A stretch of 64,000 nucleotides of DNA, taken from positions 1 to 64,000 of the forward strand of contig CAUYUJ010018873.1 of the NCBI GenBank assembly GCA_963575745.1. Reading direction: 5' to 3'. A model generated the notes under the pieces. The model was not told the origin of the DNA, did not search any database, and was given only the letters and a program-made list of their open reading frames with translations. Positions 21,000-30,944 of this stretch are shown here, piece after piece. Numbering within the stretch: the first letter of the stretch is position 1; every line of letters begins with the position of its first letter. The position numbers and the translations under genes are program-made. The DNA comes from Prorocentrum cordatum. Its lineage: Eukaryota; Sar; Dinophyceae; Prorocentrales; Prorocentraceae.

Positions 21000-21747
21000 C
21001 CCGATGTGTAAGAGGGGGGGGGCACAAGGCGGGTCCGGCCTTGAAGTGGGCCGAGAAGCTGAGCGTGCCTCGCCAGGGGGCGCGCCTCTGGTGTGCGGCC
21101 TCCCGTCGGGCCTCGCGCCTCCTCGCTGCCTCTGCCCTGTTGGCAGCGATGCGATCCAGCTGGGCGAGGGAGAGAGGCGGGGGAGGCGGCAGCGGCGGCG
21201 GCACAACGGCGGAGGGAACGGGGGAGGAGGGAGGACCGAAAAAAGCAATGACTTCAGACTCCACATCCGAACCAGGGGACACGAATTGTTGCGGTTCAGA
21301 TGCTGGAGTCGGATCACACCCACATGCGTCCAGTGTCGGAGAGCCACACTGTGGGCTCTGTGGGCTGTCCTCGGGTTCCTTGGGGTCCTTCAGGAATCTG
21401 TGGATCTCCGGATCAGCTCGTGAAACTCCTTCCTGCCTCTTCCTCCTGTGCACATAGTCGGGCGCAGGATCGAATTCAGCATCAGTGTGTGGCATGTAAA
21501 ACAGTCGGAGGTCATCGATGAGGGAAGGGTCAAGATCCTCGCCCACGATGTCTGCATCGTCGGCGTGCGCAAAGATTCTGGAAATGGATGCTGCGATCGA
21601 TGCGGCCATCCTGTTACACATCTCCGAGGGGTGCGTCTTTTCGGCATGGGTTCGGACCTGTGGGCCCCTTTCCCTTTCCGTCCGTCTCCTTGCCACGCAG
21701 CATCTCGTGAGCCCCTTTGGGGATGATGACATCGTCCCTTCCTCGGG
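21000..21747 (-). pseudogene. probable tail of the zinc-finger/MTase-like retroelement protein
   Basis: A 253-codon frame (20992-21753) reads THAEKTHPSEMCNRMAASIA, resembling the short tail segment that follows the MTase-like module in related retroelements, then DDADIVGEDLDPSLIDDLRL and FYMPHTDAEFDPAPDYVHRR. Near 21130-21190 comes LSLAQLDRIAANRAEAARRR, an RIEANR-type basic helix. If the 171-bp element is removed at GTTGAC...CCTAAG, the upstream frame reads on as ALPAGVPRGRDDVIIPKGAH, but that frame stops at DAPLGDV about 45 codons later. Either way at least one frameshift remains. The most C-terminal part becomes low-complexity. Confidence 0.45.
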
Positions 21748-21918
21748 GTACACCTTAGGCGATGCTTAAGAAAACCCAAGTTTTCGGCCAGAGTCTCGAT
21801 TATTCTTAATGTTTCAAGGTAGATCCTAAGATTTGAATAGACATTCTGGGTTTTTATTCAAATTCTGAGACTATGAATTTCTTAACCCATGATTTCTTAA
21901 CCATCTCGCAGGGAGTAT
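21748..21918. mobile_element. 171-bp terminal-inverted-repeat element, copy 2
   Basis: It begins GTACACCTTAGGCGATGCTT and ends CTCGCAGGGAGTAT. Its length equals that of copy 1, with roughly 80% identity by eye and the same CTTAAGAAAAC and TTTCTTAACC motifs. It lies directly against the end of the retroelement frame at 21922, and related minus-strand coding resumes below 21748, so it interrupts that gene. The minus-strand junction reads CAG-GTTGAC on one side and CCTAAG-GTGTAC on the other, which could act as splice sites. Confidence 0.8.
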
Positions 21919-23475
21919 CTGTCAACCTGCTGGCAAGGCATTCCATGCGCAAGCCCAGGAGCCCTGTGGGCGCACGCCCATATTCACCGGGGCAACGTGC
22001 AGCTGGCTGGTGCACGCACTGATCAAAAAGTCTGCTGTGACAACGTTGGGTGCTGATGCGAGCGCTGCAAGGGGCTCCCATTGGAAGCTGCTGGGAGCCT
22101 GGGATCGCCAATAGGGGGGAATGGGATGCTCCATCCACCCCGAGGTCCCCGCAGTGACGTGGCAGCCCAAGAGGTACACCAAGTTTTGTAAGAGCGTGTT
22201 GCCTACCTTGAGCTGTTGTGCTTGTCTGTCGGTAGTCCAGGGGACGCCCCAAAACCATTCATGAGTACGCAGGGGGGGGACCCCCGTCCAGCCATCTGGC
22301 CGCACTCCATGTTTCACAAGGGCCCCCCCCCCAGTATTCCATACCCGTCTTGATAGGATGTGTTCCCCCCACTGTCGGATAGTATTGGCCTGTGTGAGGT
22401 CCCCTATTCTGGGATTGATTGCAATGTCCTCACTCAGCATACATACCTGCAAGTCCCTGTGTGTGTACATGCCGTCCAGCCAAAACTGTATGTCACCTTG
22501 CCTTCTCTTGCCTGAAAATAAATTCAAAATGAGCACCTCAGCTCGATGGATGCGGCAGGGTATCCACTCTGCCGCTGTCCCTTGAAAGTCGTGAGATCTG
22601 TATTTGTAGTGTCGGTCCATGTAGAGAGGCTGATCCTGGGTAGGCTCCTCGGGGGGGTCGTCGAAGAGGGCCTGGTAGGCTGGGAGAGCGTCGGGACTAA
22701 TCTCATATGCTGCCTGCTGTAGTAGGGTCCTGGCTTCGGCTGCGCTGAAAGTGGCGGTTACCAGCATGGCTGACGGGTAAAGCCCGTCCTCTGGGTACTG
22801 CACTGTTGCTGGGAAAGCTGCTCGCCAGCGCCCTAGTCCTGCCTTTCTCTGAGCTGCATGATTGACTGCATCTGCAAGGCGCAATTCCTCGGCTCTGTCC
22901 GGGGATACTGCAGCTCCATGCATCATGTACGCTAGCTGGCATAGTGGCGCATCAAATGCAAGATGATCTCGCAACTGTCTTCTTGCTGCAAAAGACATAG
23001 AGCACGCCATGCATGTACTTCCCTCCCCCATGAAGCGTGAAATAAGGTGTACCGCACTGTAGTGTACACGCACGATGTGTTGTCGTGTGCTTTTGGCGGA
23101 CGTGCCAAGAAAGCTGCACCACATGCATTGTAGGCTGGCATTGGACACTTTGGGGGGGTTAAATAGGGTGCGTAGGATCCGTGATGGGAACAGGCACGCC
23201 CGCTGGCCGAACGAGCGTGAACAAGTCGCTCTGTGCCTGCTGCGCCAGCGCTGCTCTAGCTGCTGCCATGACATGAGCTCAGAGCGCGCTGTTGAGCGCA
23301 TGCTTCCACGCTGGCAGAGATGACTGAATGATGTCTTCCCAACTTGCAAAGTGTGTGTCTGGCTCGGGCATGTCACGGAATTTGTGGTATGTAGTACGTA
23401 ACCACTCCAGGTCGTCCATGATTCCGTGCATCCAAGACGTGCGCCTGCCCTGTGCGACTCTATACACATGCGCAA
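21919..23475 (-). pseudogene. retroelement C-terminal protein: zinc fingers plus C5-MTase-like domain
   Basis: A 517-codon frame. Finger 1 uses C117, C120, H133 and H138. Finger 2 uses C155, C158, H171 and C179. A module from about residue 305 has LILNLFSG (315-322, like methyltransferase motif I), an acidic SED at 348-350, GDLTQANTI at 358-366 (like motif III) and EHP at 449-451 (like motif VI). The expected Pro-Cys motif IV is present in the DNA as PCETWSAA at 22298-22321, but one frame over: a ten-G run at about 22323-22332 shifts the frame before it and an eight-G run near 22272-22279 restores it. HEWFWGVPWTTDRQAQQLKV follows. A cytosine-methyltransferase-like fold is inferred from motif order. 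No target-recognition domain is apparent. Confidence 0.7.
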
Positions 23476-23950
23476 CCCAACTGCGTAGCGTGGGTGTGGC
23501 GTAGTGTATGAGTCGTCCTAGTATGCGTAACCTTTGCACACGCAGCACTGCACGTAGGTCAGCTCGCTCTACCTTAGCAAGGATCAGTCTGTCCGGGACT
23601 GAATCTTCATCCTTTTGCGGTAGGTGGAGCACCTGTCGATATTTATTCACCATGACGTGCTGCATGTGTGCGTGCTGCGCGTCGGTAAGTTGTGGCCAGG
23701 TGCCCGAGTTGAAGAGGAGGCCCTGGAAGAGGAGGGTGTCGGTAAAGTGTAGGCGGGCCTCTTGAGGGATATCCTATGGGGCCCCAACTATACGCCGTCG
23801 TAGCAGGTTAGCCCATGACCGTATATAATCCTCCCTGTGGGCCAACTCGAGCCCTATGGATCCCAGCTCATCCAGCTGTGTGCCCAAGTGTGGGTATGTG
23901 CGTACTGCATGTAGTGTGAACGTGCCCAGTAGGTCAGACTGTATCTCGAA
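23279..23950 (-). pseudogene. retroelement RT C-terminal segment
   Basis: One frame, with a single stop at about 23775-23777, reads PTFEIQSDLLGTFTLHAVRT, then YPHLGTQLDELG (the YxHLG motif after the RT palm), RRRIVGAP-stop-DIPQEARL, LFQGLLFNSGTWPQLTDAQ and, to 23279, QRLRILGRLIHYATPTLRSW and DDLEWLRTTYHKFRDMPEPD. The palm itself is absent. It continues into the zinc-finger frame after a frameshift. Confidence 0.7.
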
Positions 23951-23955
23951 TGTGG

Positions 23956-24293
23956 GAGGAGGGAGGAGGGAGGAGGGAGGAGGGAGAGGGAGAGGGAGGC
24001 GGGAGGATGGAGGCGGCAGGAGGCAGGAGGCAGGAGGCAGGAGGGAGGAGGGAGAGGAGGGAGGAGGGAGGAGAGAGGGAGGAGGAGGGAGGAGGGAGGA
24101 GGGAGGAGGGAGAGGGAGGAGGAGGAGGGAGGAGGGCGGAGGGGAGGAGGGAGGAGGAGGGAAGAGGAGGGAGGAGGGAGGAGGGAGGAGGTCAGGAGGG
24201 AGGAGGGAGGAGGGAGGGAGGAGGCGGAGGAGGAGGCGGAGGCGGAGGCGGAGGCGGAGGCGGAGGAGGAGAAGGAGGAGGAGGAGGATGAGG
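23956..24293. repeat. (GGAGGGA)n purine tract
   Basis: About 340 bp of GGAGGA/GGAGGGA with GGC variants (GGCGGAGGCGGAGG near 24230-24262). It forms the truncation boundary of the retroelement to its left. Confidence 0.95.
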
Positions 24294-24914
24294 ATTCTAT
24301 GGGATTCTATGGGCCAAAACGGATCGCGACGGCCTATGTTTTCGCGCCGTGGGAGATTCGGGCCGCTTCAGGCCGACCCCGAGCCGAGCCCAAACCTCCA
24401 GGGAGCCCCTAAAGGGGCTGGTTGGTGGTGGGGTGTAACCCATTCCACAGTCGATTCAGCCTACCCCCGTTCACCCTTTGGGCCCCAGGGCGACATGGGG
24501 CGAAGAGGCCTGTCCACTTCTCTCCGGTGGCGTACCTGGCACACCTGCGGCAGAAAATGTGGGTCTGGCGGTTCACGAGTTTGTGTCCCGCCTTCTGTGC
24601 TCTATCGACCCTGACTCCCCCCCAGTCCAGAGCGGCCCGAGACGGGAGAATGGCAGCCAGGGGCGAGGCAGGGGGATCGGGGGCCTCCAGGCCCCCCCCC
24701 TTCGCCCACGACCGCCCCTGGGTCCCTGGGAGTGTCCAGAGGGTCCGAAGGGGGGTCGGGGGGGTTCGAATCCGTCGGATTCGATCCCAGCTCAGTGTCG
24801 ATATTATCTCTGCCTAGGACTTCTACACAAGCTCCGAATTCCAGGATATCTCGAGACAGCTGATATGTCTGTACGTATGTTTGATAGTGCGCGCGCGTGG
24901 GGCCCGATAGACTA
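24294..24914. other. no gene seen
   Basis: Begins with GGATTCTATG twice in tandem (24292-24310). Open frames of 130-145 codons on the plus strand have no recognisable domain. Confidence 0.45.
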
Positions 24915-25272
24915 AAAGGGGGGCCCCAGCTTCAAGCTACCCCCCTCCCCCCTTCCTTGCTAAAGGGGGTGGGGGGGGCTTCGGAAGCCCCCCCCCCCTC
25001 CCCCCTTTTCGTGGTTCGGAAAGGGGGGGGGGCTTCAAGCTACCCCCCCTCCCTCCCTTTAATTGAGCCGGGGTGAACCACCTCCCCCCTTTGAAAGGGG
25101 GGGGGGGCTTGGGAAGCTACCCCCCCCTTCCTTTCCGTGGCCCGAAAGGGGGGGGCGGCTTCCAATCTACCCCCCCTTCCCTCCTTTTAATGGAGCTGGG
25201 GTGAGCTACCCCCCCCTTCGAAAGGGGGGGGTGCTTTGGAAGCCCCCCCCCCCTCCCTCCCTTGGTGCAAAA
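24915..25272. repeat. G-run/C-run repeat beside the assembly gap
   Basis: Four or five ~60-bp units alternate GGGGGGG and CCCCCCC runs with linkers such as CTTCAAGCTACCCC, CTCCCTCCCTTTAATTGAGC and CTTTCGTGGTTCGGAAAG. Adjacent G and C runs can pair as hairpins, and the G-runs can form quadruplexes. The array runs directly into the N gap. Confidence 0.85.
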
Positions 25273-25372
25273 NNNNNNNNNNNNNNNNNNNNNNNNNNNN
25301 NNNNNNNNNNNNNNNNNNNNNNNNNNNNNNNNNNNNNNNNNNNNNNNNNNNNNNNNNNNNNNNNNNNNNNNN
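25273..25372. other. assembly gap of 100 N
   Basis: Exactly 100 unknown bases, a conventional fixed gap size, so true length is unknown. Sequence on the two sides may not be contiguous. Confidence 0.99.
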
Positions 25373-26784
25373 ATCTTGTGCCATGGCGGTGTCCAGGGCG
25401 GGCATGGCGACGCCGGCATGGGCAACGAACCCCATGGTGAAAAACATCCAGGTCGCGTTGAAGCTGGGGTACGGCCTGGCCGGGACGCTGCTGGCCCAGA
25501 GGGGTGCCGCCTCGTGCGTCTTCGGGGCGGCGAAAGAGGCGGGCGGCCTCCCTGCGGCAGGCTGTGGCGCGGCCAAGAAGGTCGCAGGCCTACCAGCGGG
25601 TGGTGGAGGAGTCGATGCGGAAGGTTCGGGACCTGGGATCCCCAGCCAGGAGGCCCTCGGAGTTGGCAAGGAAGAGGGCCAACAACAAGCAGGAGACGGA
25701 GAGCGTGCCCAGGCTCAGCCGTCGCCTCAGGAAGTACGTGGCGTTCAAGGAGCGGGTCCAGCTGGCCAAGAAGGAGAAGAAGCGCAAACAGACGGCGCTG
25801 GAGGAGGAGCAGGTCACATCGCTGGTGAAGGCCTCCATGCCGAGGGCGCTGGCGAGGAAACTGTTCGAGGCCAAGAAGCGCACCCAGCAGGGTGTGCCCA
25901 CCATCGTGCACGGGCTCGCGGAGCGAAGGGTCCACAGCCGCCAGCCTTGAACGTGATCAGGCAAGACGGGAAGAAGGACCTCTGGCCGAATCCTGAGGAG
26001 CGCGGCGGCACCAAGGTGCAATGCTTCGACGTAGGTTCGGGCGCTGGCCACCTGGAGTACCCGGGCCACGAGTGCGACGGCTTCTACTAGTTCAAGAAGG
26101 ACTTCGGCATCGGGCAGAGCCGTGTGGTCGAGTACGGAGTGGAGGTGGAGAACCGCTTCGAGCAGCTTGGCCAGGGCGTCGGTGACGAGTCGATGGACGA
26201 GCAGGAGCGTTACGACGACGACCAGCAGCAGGAGGAGAAGGAGCAGGAGGCCAACGAAGATAGCACGGAGCACACGCAGCAGGGCTTTGGCGCAGGTGGT
26301 TGTGCGCTGCTTCGTGCGTTGGAGAAGTACGACGCGGACGGCAACGGGTGCGTGGCGGTGGCGGGGTTGCGCATCATGTTCGAGGAGTGTGACTTCGGGG
26401 TGCAGGGGGTCCTCGGGCCCTGGAGCGCTCCCTCGGGGAGCTCAGGGACGATGACCTCGCCCCCTGCGGGGAGTTGCTCGATGACGCTCTGTGCGAGGAG
26501 GAAAAACCGATCATTTCGGCCAACATGGGTCGGTTTCCGTTTTGGAGGAGAAGACTGCGGAGCTGAATGTCGACCAGAAGGCAGGCGGCCCTGCCGAGCT
26601 GGAGGACCTGCCGCATATTCCAGCCGTTCCCACCCTCGTGAGCGAGGGGATCGGCGACGGCGAGCTCCTGAAGCTAGCAGTCGAGAAGTTCGGGCTGAAC
26701 TGGGAGGAGGTCGGCTACGCCTACCAGCAGGGCCGCCTCCGAGAGGTGCACAAGGCGAGCGGCGGCGCGCCTCCCGAGGCGTGA
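25373..26784 (+). pseudogene. broken unidentified gene with EF-hand-like motif
   Basis: Protein-like sequence runs through three frames with no room for introns between them. Frame A starts PMVKNIQVALKLGYGLAGTL (about 25430). Frame B (25590-25950) reads QAYQRVVEESMRKVRDLGSP and KYVAFKERVQLAKKEKKRKQ, a basic helical region. Frame A resumes KVQCFDVGSGAGHLEYPGHE, has a TAG at 26088, then reads RALEKYDADGNGCVAVAGLR, an EF-hand loop with Gly instead of the acidic residue at position 12. A third frame gives LGELRDDDLAPCGELLDDAL. Frame B ends with VSEGIGDGELLKLAVEKFGL and a stop at 26784. I do not recognise the family. The shifts suggest a pseudogene, although sequencing indels are possible. Confidence 0.5.
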
Positions 26785-27128
26785 GGCCTGCGGGGCTGCT
26801 GCGCGCCTCGCCGCGGGCGGCTGCGGCGTGGGGTGGCGGTTGGTTCGGCTGGTTGGCGTCGCCGTGGCTGGATTCGCCACTCTCGGTTTTGGTGTTTGAG
26901 CCCTGGCGTCTTCTCGTCGTCGCGCTGGGCGCCCCTCGAGATCCTGGCTGGGCATTGGCTGAGGCTCGGCTCCCTTTTGGGGTGACCGCCTCGGTGGCAG
27001 GGCCGGCTGGATCTGGCCGTATCATCGGACGCCTCAGACGCCTCCCCCCCCTCCTTCCCCCCCGCGCGCTGTGGCGCGCTGGGTGGGAAGCGCCCTGCCG
27101 CCCAGAACGACTCTGAGCCCCCCCGCAA
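26785..27128. other. no gene seen
   Basis: GC-rich sequence between the broken gene and LINE-2. Plus and minus frames are low-complexity. Confidence 0.4.
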
Positions 27129-28513
27129 GTCCTTCGTGATCGACGACTGCGGCGCGCTGGCCGACGAGGATATTGCCGAGGGCGGCGGCCGCTACCCTTT
27201 TGTCGGCCAAGACCCACAGGCGGCAGCGTCGGCGGCGCCCCGTGGCCTCGCTGCGGCCGCGCCCGCGGCGCCGCGCAGCTCGCCCAACTGCGACCCCATC
27301 GTCGTCGATTCTGGCGGCGCTGGCGTGGCTACCCCTCGCGCGCCGCAAGCTGCACCAGCCGAGCTGCCTGGAGGCCCCGTCCGCTGCTGCGGCCGCCGCC
27401 GCCGGCAGAGGCCCCCGCCGTGGCTGCAGCGCCTGCGGGGCTCCCTGACGACGCGCTGCCCGCGGGCCCGCCGACGCCTGTGGTTGATGGTGCCCCCTCC
27501 TCTCCTGTGTCGGTTGCCGTCGCTGCTGCCGGCGCGGCTGTTGCGGAGTCGAACTCACTGCGGCCCCTGTGCCTCTCGGCGGCGCCCCGCCCACCTTCGG
27601 CGACGTCCGCGACCTGATCATCGGCCGCTGCGACGCGCTGCAGACGAGCATCAACGCGACGGCCCAATCGGTGCGCGCCCTCCAGGAGCAGCACAACAGC
27701 CTTGCCACCCGCGCGCACGCGCTTGAGGTCGACCGCGCTCAAATCATGGAGGCCCCCATGAGTCTGATCGAGGAGGCGGCTGCAGAGGCCGCCTCCGCCC
27801 GAGCCCACGCCGCCGAGATGCGGGCGACTCAGCAGATCGCCGCCCTCGAGGCCAAGTTCGCTGCGAAGATGAGAGACGAAGCCCCCGTGCGGCCCGTGCC
27901 CCGCAGCCCCTCTGAGGACTCCTGGAGCTCCTGGGTTCCTGGCCGTCGTGGCAGCCCCCGCGCGCCCCCCTTTGGCGCTGGCTCCAGGGCTGGCCCTCAT
28001 GCTGATGAGCTCGGCTCGGATTCACGCAAGGTTTGGGTCGGCGGCTTCGAGGAGACATGCCTCGAGACTGTCCTGTTCCGCGCAGCCGCCTCCATCGTCG
28101 CCCGTGCCCAGCACAGGGGCCAGGTCGTCGTCGTGGCGTGCAACTTCAACGCGACCTTCTTCCTGGAGTTCCCTGTCGAGCAGCAGGCGACGGCCTTCCT
28201 CGACAGTTTCTCTGCCCAGCCCTACGTCTGGACTCGGCTGGGGCAGCTGCCGCGCACTTTGCGGGCGCGCAAAGACACTCCCCAGAGTGTCAAGAACGCG
28301 AGCGTTGTGCTCAGCGAGCTGTGGCGGGACACGGGCCAGCTCTTCTTCGCCCGCGACGAGCGCATCTACGAGCTGTGCTCTGTCGTCGCGGACCTGGCTG
28401 GTGTCTTTACGGCGGTCGCCATCCCCTCGGGCATGGAGGTCCTTGAGATCGCTCCCGAGGCCAGCCGGCGCCTTGCCGTGGCCGCGATCGTTGCCGCGGC
28501 GACTCCCGCTTGA
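27129..28513 (+). pseudogene. LINE-2 ORF1 (coiled coil plus RRM-like)
   Basis: The frame 27569-28513 (314 codons, ending TGA) is the best-preserved ORF1 here. Residues about 10-105 form a coiled coil (SINATAQSVRALQEQHNSLA, EEAAAEAASARAHAAEMRAT). A Ser/Pro/Gly linker follows, and from about residue 150 KVWVGGFEETCLETVLFRAA begins an RRM-like domain with FFLEFPVEQQATAFLDSF and WTRLGQLPRTLRARKDTPQS. The upstream part, FVIDDCGALADEDIAEGGG from about 27135, is in other frames. ORF1 proteins of this type bind the element's RNA and chaperone reverse transcription. The start is unclear because the 5' third is frameshifted. Confidence 0.7.
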
Positions 28514-28839
28514 CGGTCCCCTGAGTTGTCCCGACCGTACAGTGGCACATTCTGCGGCCACTCCGAGGCTCGTGGTGCGTGCGCGAGCCGTCCCCGGGAC
28601 GGCTGCTGGGTGCGCCTCGGTGGCACTGGGCCTGCCTTGGAGCCCGCGGCGGTCGCCCCTGCTGCCCGGCCTCGATTGGCCCTGCATGTTCCTTGTCCGG
28701 TTTTGCTCTCGCAGCCAGGCCTCGCTGGCCTTCTGCCCCGCCACGTGCTGGGCATAGTCACCTCCCCTTGGCCGATGCCGTTGGCTCTCGTGCCTCTCTG
28801 CTCGCCGGCTGTGCCCCCGAGCATGTCCATCTAGGTATC

Positions 28840-29064
28840 CTAGATGGGGTCGGAGCAGATGGGGTCGGATATTCGAGCCGCATCACCGATGCATCGCCGA
28901 CGCGGCTCGATGTGCAGCCCGCTTTGCTTCGCGTCAACGTCGCCGATGCATCGCCGAAGTCGACGATGCATCCCCAGTGCGTCGCCGATGCATCGCCGAT
29001 GCATCGCCGTTGTGTCGGCGATGCGGCGCGATCCTCCGACCCGATCTACTCCGACCCCATCTAG
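28840..29064. mobile_element. 225-bp MITE-like element between LINE-2 ORF1 and ORF2
   Basis: The terminal arms 28840-28870 and 29034-29064 are inverted repeats matching at 28 of 31 positions (CTAGATGGGGTCGGAG...). Similarity continues inward through CCGCATC-CCGA. The interior is built from CGCCGATGCATCGCCGATGC repeats around the palindrome GATGCATC. It has no coding capacity, and its location splits the LINE. Confidence 0.7.
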
Positions 29065-29499
29065 GAGGCCTCTAGTTCAGCCTGCCGCCTCGTGCGAAAA
29101 TGGTCCGCGCTCGCATCTCTGTCCTGCCTCTGCCGCTAGTCCGATCTCGCGCCCAGATCAGTTGCCTGTCATTCCAGCCGTGATAGTGCCGACCTCGCTT
29201 GACACACAGCCAGAATCTCGGTCTGAAGCCTGGGGGCGCGCCGTTTGTCCTTCTCCCCCCCCCCTCCCTGCCTGAGTCTATCATTGGTGAACGTTCAGAT
29301 TTTTCCGCGCGGAGTTCGGGGCGGTGTCCTTCCAGGGCTCGTTCTTCCTCTTCGGCGTCGTCTGCTTCGGCCGCCTCCTCTTCGCCCCCGACTTCCGCTG
29401 CTGCGCCTGATGCGGAGCCACCTTCTGCCAGGCCATGCACTTCTCCCAGCTTGGCTACCACAGCTTCCGCACTGCCCACTCCAACAAAGATGCCCTTTC

Positions 29500-30430
29500 G
29501 CCATGCTGCCGCTGCGGCTTTCCGTATTGTGGCATGGAATGCGCGCTTCAAAGGGTTCGATTTGGGTCGTTGCTACTCGTATTCAGCGGAAGCTATCGAA
29601 ATTGTCGGGGCTCGCGGCGTCTCATGGGATAGTATGCGTTCAGGGAACCCACGGGTCCCCAGAAGACTTTGGTAACCACTTTTCCTCCGTCGTTTGGCTT
29701 CGCGCTGCTGGGCGTTTCTGGATTCCTCTAATGCAGGTGGGAGCGTTATCTACTATTCTGATCGCGTTGTCAAGCTCTTCCCTCGTGTGCCCACCCATGT
29801 CATCACCCCTGGGCGCTGCCGCTACATGGACTTCAATGGGCCACTAGGACGGCTGAGAGTTATCAACCTGCACCTCGACCCTGACCTCCACGCCCCTGCC
29901 AAGAAGCGTATCAGCAGCAGTATTGCCAGACGTCTGCTGGGACCTGCCTACTGCGCGTGCTTTATTGCCGGTGATTTCACGTATCGGGGCAATGGCGAGG
30001 TGCGCTCCAATCTTTCGGGCCAGCTTACCTTCCGAGCTCTCTGCACCAGCTCTTCGCGTGCGTCATACTCGGGGCTGGACATAACCCCCAACAGTGACAC
30101 GTCGATTAGTGAATTGTCCGTTTTCGGTTCTCGAGAGGGCGCCGTGGCCGTCATTTTCCAGGCTTGCGCCCGCCAGGTTTGGGCTTCAGGTCGTTTTCAC
30201 TAAACCACGTTTTGCTAAAGGGGGGTCTGTCCATCCCCGACATACCACATCTCGCTGGGGTTGCACGAGGTAGGTGCACTCATCGGTGCGTTCGGGGGGC
30301 CGCCGTCAATCTGGGCAGGAATGACAGGATCTACACTGATATGTTTTCCGCCGTACTTGTCGACTTACGGCCGCCCAGTTTCCTCATTGGCGATCCTGCC
30401 TTCCCTGGGGAGCTTTCTGACCGCGTTTGA
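29500..30430 (+). pseudogene. LINE-2 endonuclease remnant
   Basis: AAAFRIVAWNARFKGFDLG starts the EEP fold near 29510. A second frame gives GIVCVQGTHGSPEDFGNHFS near 29630-29690, where the usual catalytic Gln-Glu is now Gln-Gly. A third frame gives SVIYYSDRVVKLFPRVPTHV, GRLRVINLHLDPDLHAPAKK and YCACFIAGDFTYRGNGEVRS (the GDFN-type motif with Asn changed to Thr). A fourth (30164-30430) gives GRNDRIYTDMFSAVLVDLRP and ends GELSDRV where SDH is expected. Three catalytic positions are therefore altered and the frame breaks three times. Confidence 0.75.
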
Positions 30431-30944
30431 GGAGGCCGCGGCTTAAACTGACCCCCCCCCTTCGCATAATTCCGCCCAAGAAAAGCCGAAATGTAGCCGT
30501 GCCCTGTGGGCGAGCAGCTTTCCTGCGAGCGTGGCTTTTTTCATTGAGCGAGCAGCTTTTCTGCGTGCGCGAGTAGCTAGAGCTTCGGCGCGTTTGAGTG
30601 TCGGGCGCGCCGGTCTGCTCTAGCGCAGCCCGTGCGAGCTTCAACCCGATTCGACTGCGGATCTGTGCGTGCGCCATCGCTCCATGATGCGTTCTGCGAG
30701 CTTCAGGACATGGCGTGTTTTTTGTTGTCGCTGTGATGATGCGCGCGCCCCGCACGGGCGCCTTCGTCTGCCCTGGCCGATTGGGTGGGCACTGCAAGAT
30801 CTTGCAAGGTTAAGGGGTCTCTCGCGCTTTTCGTCGGTCCGGGTCTCTTCGCGGTTTTCGCGCTCACGGGCGTCCAGCGGGATCGCCCGTAAGATGCAGG
30901 TGGCGCGCGCCTTTCCCCCGTTCGTTTGTTGCTATTTTGGTTGT
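30431..30944 (+). pseudogene. LINE-2 linker remnant
   Basis: Short, frameshifted stretches (PLKLTPPPLRIIPPKKSRNV then PCGRAAFLRAWLFSLSEQLF) correspond in position to the segment between endonuclease and RT. No domain is recognised. Confidence 0.35.

Larger units (their letters stand above)
21100..23950 (-). mobile_element. 5'-truncated retroelement with zinc fingers and MTase-like module
   Basis: Reading the minus strand from 23950 downward: the end of an RT palm/thumb (TYPHLGTQLDELGSIGLELA, then HREDYIRSWANLLRRRIVGA), a helical region, two zinc fingers, a Rossmann-like module with cytosine-methyltransferase-like motifs, and a tail that continues past the inserted 171-bp element. The upstream RT is missing because the element starts where the GGA tract 23956-24293 begins. 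Damage includes stops near 23775 and 23280 and frameshifts near 23150-23280 and in poly-G runs near 22330 and 22272. This class of retroelement C-terminus is common in dinoflagellate genomes (family recognition from memory, not searched). Confidence 0.75.
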
